Positions 5,974 to 8,002 of a DNA stretch of 8,002 nt are shown here, piece by piece. Origin of the DNA: Acidobacteriota bacterium (GTDB lineage: Bacteria > Acidobacteriota > Vicinamibacteria > Vicinamibacterales > CAVVIG01); the NCBI GenBank assembly GCA_003222555.1, contig QHWL01000064.1, forward strand, positions 1 through 8,002, written 5' to 3'. The number at the start of each line of letters is the position of its first letter. Positions within the stretch are counted from its first letter, which is position 1. The notes under the pieces are model-generated. The model had not been told where the DNA came from and did no database searches. It saw only the letters and a list, made by a program, of their open reading frames with translations. Made by a program: the position numbers and the translations under genes.

Positions 5974-7518
5974 ATGACCACCACAGCCGTGTCCTCTCCG
6001 GTGACCTGCACCTCGGCGATGCTGTCTGCCGTCGACACCGATCTTCTCGTGGTGCCCTGGTTCGAGGGCGAAGGGCCGGGAGCGGTCCCGGAGCTCGATC
6101 GGTCGACGAGCGGCGAGGTGGCGCGCGCGCTCGCGTCGAAGGAATTCGCCGCGCGCCCGTACGATCTGTTCATCACCTCCGTGACAGACCGCGGTTGGCG
6201 GCCTCGTCGTGTGGCCCTCATCGGCGCGGGACGGCGCGCCGTGTTCGGAAGCGATCTCGCGCGAAAGTTCGCCACCGCGGTTGGACTGAACGCGCGCCAG
6301 CGCTGGATCGAGCGCGTGGCGTTCGTGCTGCGCGCCGACGCCGCGGGTGCCACACCCCTCAACGAGCTGGCGCAAGCGGTCGCCGAAGGGCTCACGCTGT
6401 CAGAGTTCGACGCGGGCAGTTACAAGACCGACGATCCGCCGCCGGCCAGGCCCCCCGCCTGGACGGTCGCCGTGAGCGGCGCGACCGACGACGAGTTTGC
6501 TCGAGCCAGCGAGGCGGTGGCGCGCGGCCGGCTGCTGGGCGAGTGCAGCAATCTTGCGCGCGAGCTCGCCAATGAGCCGGGCAATACGCTGACGCCTCGC
6601 GAGTTCGCGCGGCGCTCGGAGGCGCTGGCGATCGAGGGCGGCATTTCGGTCGAGATTCTGGATGAGGAACAGATCGCGCGGCTCGGCATGGGCCTGCTGC
6701 TCGGCGTCGCGCGCGGCAGCAGCGAGCCGCCCCGAGTGATTGTGTTCCGCCATAATCCGCCGGGCGCGCCCGCCGGCCCCATGCTCGGCCTGGTCGGCAA
6801 AGGGATCACGTTCGATACCGGCGGCATTTCCATCAAGGCCGCCGAGGGCATGGAACGGATGAAGGACGACATGGCGGGAGGCGCTGCGGTCGCGTGCGCG
6901 ATGCGCGCGATCGGACTCTTGAAGGCGCCAATCCGGGTCGTGGGCGTGGTGCCGGCAACCGAAAACATGCCGGGCAGCCGCGCCCTTAAGCCAGGCGATG
7001 TTTTGAAGAGCGCGTCCGGAAAAACGGTCGAGGTCATCAACACGGACGCCGAAGGACGCCTCGTGCTCGGCGACGGCCTGTGGTACGCGCGGCAACTTGG
7101 AGCCACGCATCTGGTGGATGTGGCCACGCTCACCGGCGCCGCCGTTGTCGCCCTGGGCAAGATCACGAGTGGTCTTTTCGGTTCGCAGGGATGGGTCGAT
7201 CAGGTGGAGCGCGTTGCCAACCGCGCGGGAGACCGGGTCTGGCCGCTGCCGCTCTTCGACGAGTACCGCGATCAGATCAAGAGCGAGATTGCCGACTTTA
7301 CGAATACCGGCGGACGCGCGGCCGGGTCCATCACGGCAGCCATGTTTCTGAAGGAGTTCACCGGCGGCCTGCCGTGGGCCCACCTCGACATCGCAGGTAC
7401 CGCTTGGGCCGACGAAGCCAAACCGTACTTGCCGAAAGGACCAAGCGGCGTAGCCGTACGGACACTCGCCGAGCTCGCCTTCACCAGCCACGATTGGAAG
7501 TCAGAGGATAAGAGCTAA
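5974..7518 (+). CDS. pepA: Leucyl aminopeptidase (M17 family, cytosol aminopeptidase)
   Basis: A cytoplasmic two-metal exopeptidase that removes N-terminal residues, usually as a hexamer. From ATG 5974 it has 514 residues (E. coli PepA 503). An N-terminal macro-like domain (about 15-165; VDTDLLVVPWFEGEG) precedes the catalytic domain (about 180-505). The metal and catalytic residues of E. coli PepA are all found with an offset of six: Lys276 and Asp281 in GKGITFDTGG, Lys288 in GISIK, Asp299 in MKDDMAGG, Asp358, Glu360 and Arg362 in NTDAEGRLVLGD. The frame remains open upstream to 5329, but that stretch is antisense to the PKD-like gene and crosses the repeats. ATG 5974 gives a family-like start; ATG 6019 is the alternative. 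It is divergent from the PKD-like gene. The E. coli protein also binds DNA; nothing here tests that. Confidence 0.96.
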   Translation: MTTTAVSSPVTCTSAMLSAVDTDLLVVPWFEGEGPGAVPELDRSTSGEVARALASKEFAARPYDLFITSVTDRGWRPRRVALIGAGRRAVFGSDLARKFATAVGLNARQRWIERVAFVLRADAAGATPLNELAQAVAEGLTLSEFDAGSYKTDDPPPARPPAWTVAVSGATDDEFARASEAVARGRLLGECSNLARELANEPGNTLTPREFARRSEALAIEGGISVEILDEEQIARLGMGLLLGVARGSSEPPRVIVFRHNPPGAPAGPMLGLVGKGITFDTGGISIKAAEGMERMKDDMAGGAAVACAMRAIGLLKAPIRVVGVVPATENMPGSRALKPGDVLKSASGKTVEVINTDAEGRLVLGDGLWYARQLGATHLVDVATLTGAAVVALGKITSGLFGSQGWVDQVERVANRAGDRVWPLPLFDEYRDQIKSEIADFTNTGGRAAGSITAAMFLKEFTGGLPWAHLDIAGTAWADEAKPYLPKGPSGVAVRTLAELAFTSHDWKSEDKS

Positions 7519-7521
7519 AGA

Positions 7522-7643
7522 AGAGCCTGTGAAAAATGCGACGTTTGAACGCAGAGCTCGCAGAGCACGCAGAGAAATCCCTGGGGATGATTTCTCTGCG
7601 ACCTCCGCGGTCTCTGCGTTGAACGTGATTTCCCACAAGCTCT
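7522..7643. repeat. 122-nt near-perfect palindrome with GCAGAG-rich arms
   Basis: The arms 7541-7579 and 7589-7626 are complementary over almost 40 nt (ACGTT-GAACGCAGAG and GCAGAGAAATC read from either end) around a 9-nt centre at 7580-7588. Complementarity continues outward with a few mismatches: AGAGCCTGTG (7522-7531) against CACAAGCTCT (7634-7643). The element begins 4 nt after the pepA stop. Within each arm a short word related to CGCAGAG recurs about every 8-9 nt. A related half-copy lies at 1115-1151. It fits a REP/MITE-like dispersed palindrome; the transcript would fold strongly and could stabilise or end the pepA mRNA. No T-run follows, so I do not call an intrinsic terminator. Confidence 0.75.
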
Positions 7644-7687
7644 AAAGGCAAAGGGCAAAAGGAAGAAGTTATCAAACGGGTCTCTAC

Positions 7688-7906
7688 TTGCTCGCCATTG
7701 TCGTTCAATTTCCCCTTCTACCTTCAGGCCAGCAGCCGCAGCAGCCAATCATCGTCAAGATCGTCGAACCGCCGGGCGATCCGACCGGTCTCGCCGCCGT
7801 CCTCATCGGCGCGCTCGGCCTGACCGGGGTGATCGTGCTGATCGCCGTGCTGCTCGGGCTGGTCCTGGCCGGCGTGCTGTTCTGGATCCGATCTCGGTCC
7901 CTCTGA
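7688..7906 (+). CDS. Small predicted membrane protein, function unknown
   Basis: A 72-residue open frame starting at TTG 7688. I recognise no family. A Gln/Pro-rich stretch (about 12-20) and the hydrophilic IIVKIVEPPGDPTG (21-34) are followed by a long Gly/Leu/Val-rich hydrophobic segment (about 35-66) ending in WIRSRSL. That arrangement suggests one membrane span with a positively charged end, which would face the cytoplasm by the positive-inside rule. The third-position GC bias of the hydrophobic half looks coding. The start is unsure: no ATG is available, and the purine-rich AAGGAAGAAG at 7659-7668 lies about 20 nt upstream of the TTG, too far for a normal ribosome site. The opposite-strand frame over the same stretch is Asp/Glu/His-rich and looks like a shadow. 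Confidence 0.5.
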   Translation: MLAIVVQFPLLPSGQQPQQPIIVKIVEPPGDPTGLAAVLIGALGLTGVIVLIAVLLGLVLAGVLFWIRSRSL

Positions 7907-8002
7907 GGCGGACGCGAGGATGCTCGTGCGTGGGTCGTCAGACCTGCGATCTCCGCTTCGGCAACGGTCTCGGTGAGCGATGCGCCAATCAGCCACGTGC
8001 CC
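7907..8002. other. Window end, no gene supported
   Basis: Open frames run off the end of the window on both strands, for example a plus-strand GTG at 7973 and a minus-strand frame covering the whole stretch. None has a recognisable motif, ribosome site or sufficient length. I see no tRNA fold or terminator here. Confidence 0.4.

Noticed and set aside
5887..6375. Upstream extension of the minus-strand PKD frame into pepA
   Set aside because: The signal peptide beginning at 5886 with GAGGAAG in front fixes the start; the extension is a GC-rich shadow of pepA.
7724..7996. Minus-strand open frame opposite the small membrane protein
   Set aside because: The peptide is Asp/His/Arg-rich with no motif, typical of antisense to a hydrophobic GC-rich gene.
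1..8002. CRISPR arrays, tRNA or rRNA genes, toxin-antitoxin, phage or transposase genes
   Set aside because: Looked for on both strands; the repeats present lack regular spacers, and no open frame shows transposase, integrase or toxin motifs.

Overview
The window is GC-rich (roughly two thirds G+C by eye) and densely coded, with short gaps and one dominant coding strand. Gene content is core metabolism of a free-living bacterium. The codon use, the set of small dispersed palindromes in the gaps and the gene families would fit an Acidobacteriota-like genome (for example the Vicinamibacteria), but this placement is an inference and not proved by anything here.

Positions 1-3605 are an aromatic amino acid block on the + strand: the last residues of a probable trpB, trpA, a stand-alone AroQ-type chorismate mutase, a Thermotoga-type (I-beta) DAHP synthase with an N-terminal regulatory domain, and tyrA (prephenate dehydrogenase). 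Together they cover entry into the shikimate pathway (DAHP synthase), the branch from chorismate to prephenate (chorismate mutase), the tyrosine branch (TyrA) and the end of tryptophan synthesis (TrpAB). Positions 3652-5240 continue on the same strand with a thiolase and a small JAMM/MPN+ metalloprotease that overlaps or abuts it.

Positions 5425-5886 hold the only convincing minus-strand gene, a secreted protein with a PKD-like domain. It converges on the JAMM gene across a repeat-filled gap and diverges from pepA (leucyl aminopeptidase, 5974-7518). After pepA there is a 122-nt near-perfect palindrome and then a small predicted membrane protein (7688-7906). No gene can be supported in 7907-8002.

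No new defence, mobile or biosynthetic system is visible. The most interesting material is in the gaps: four different repeat or palindrome types (leader of trpA; half-copy and full copy of a GCAGAG-rich palindrome; an AT-rich palindrome whose end carries a candidate tyrA ATG; GGT-rich repeats between convergent genes). Several start codons (trpA, DAHP synthase, tyrA, JAMM) are best placed internal to the longest open frame, and the reasons are given with each gene.
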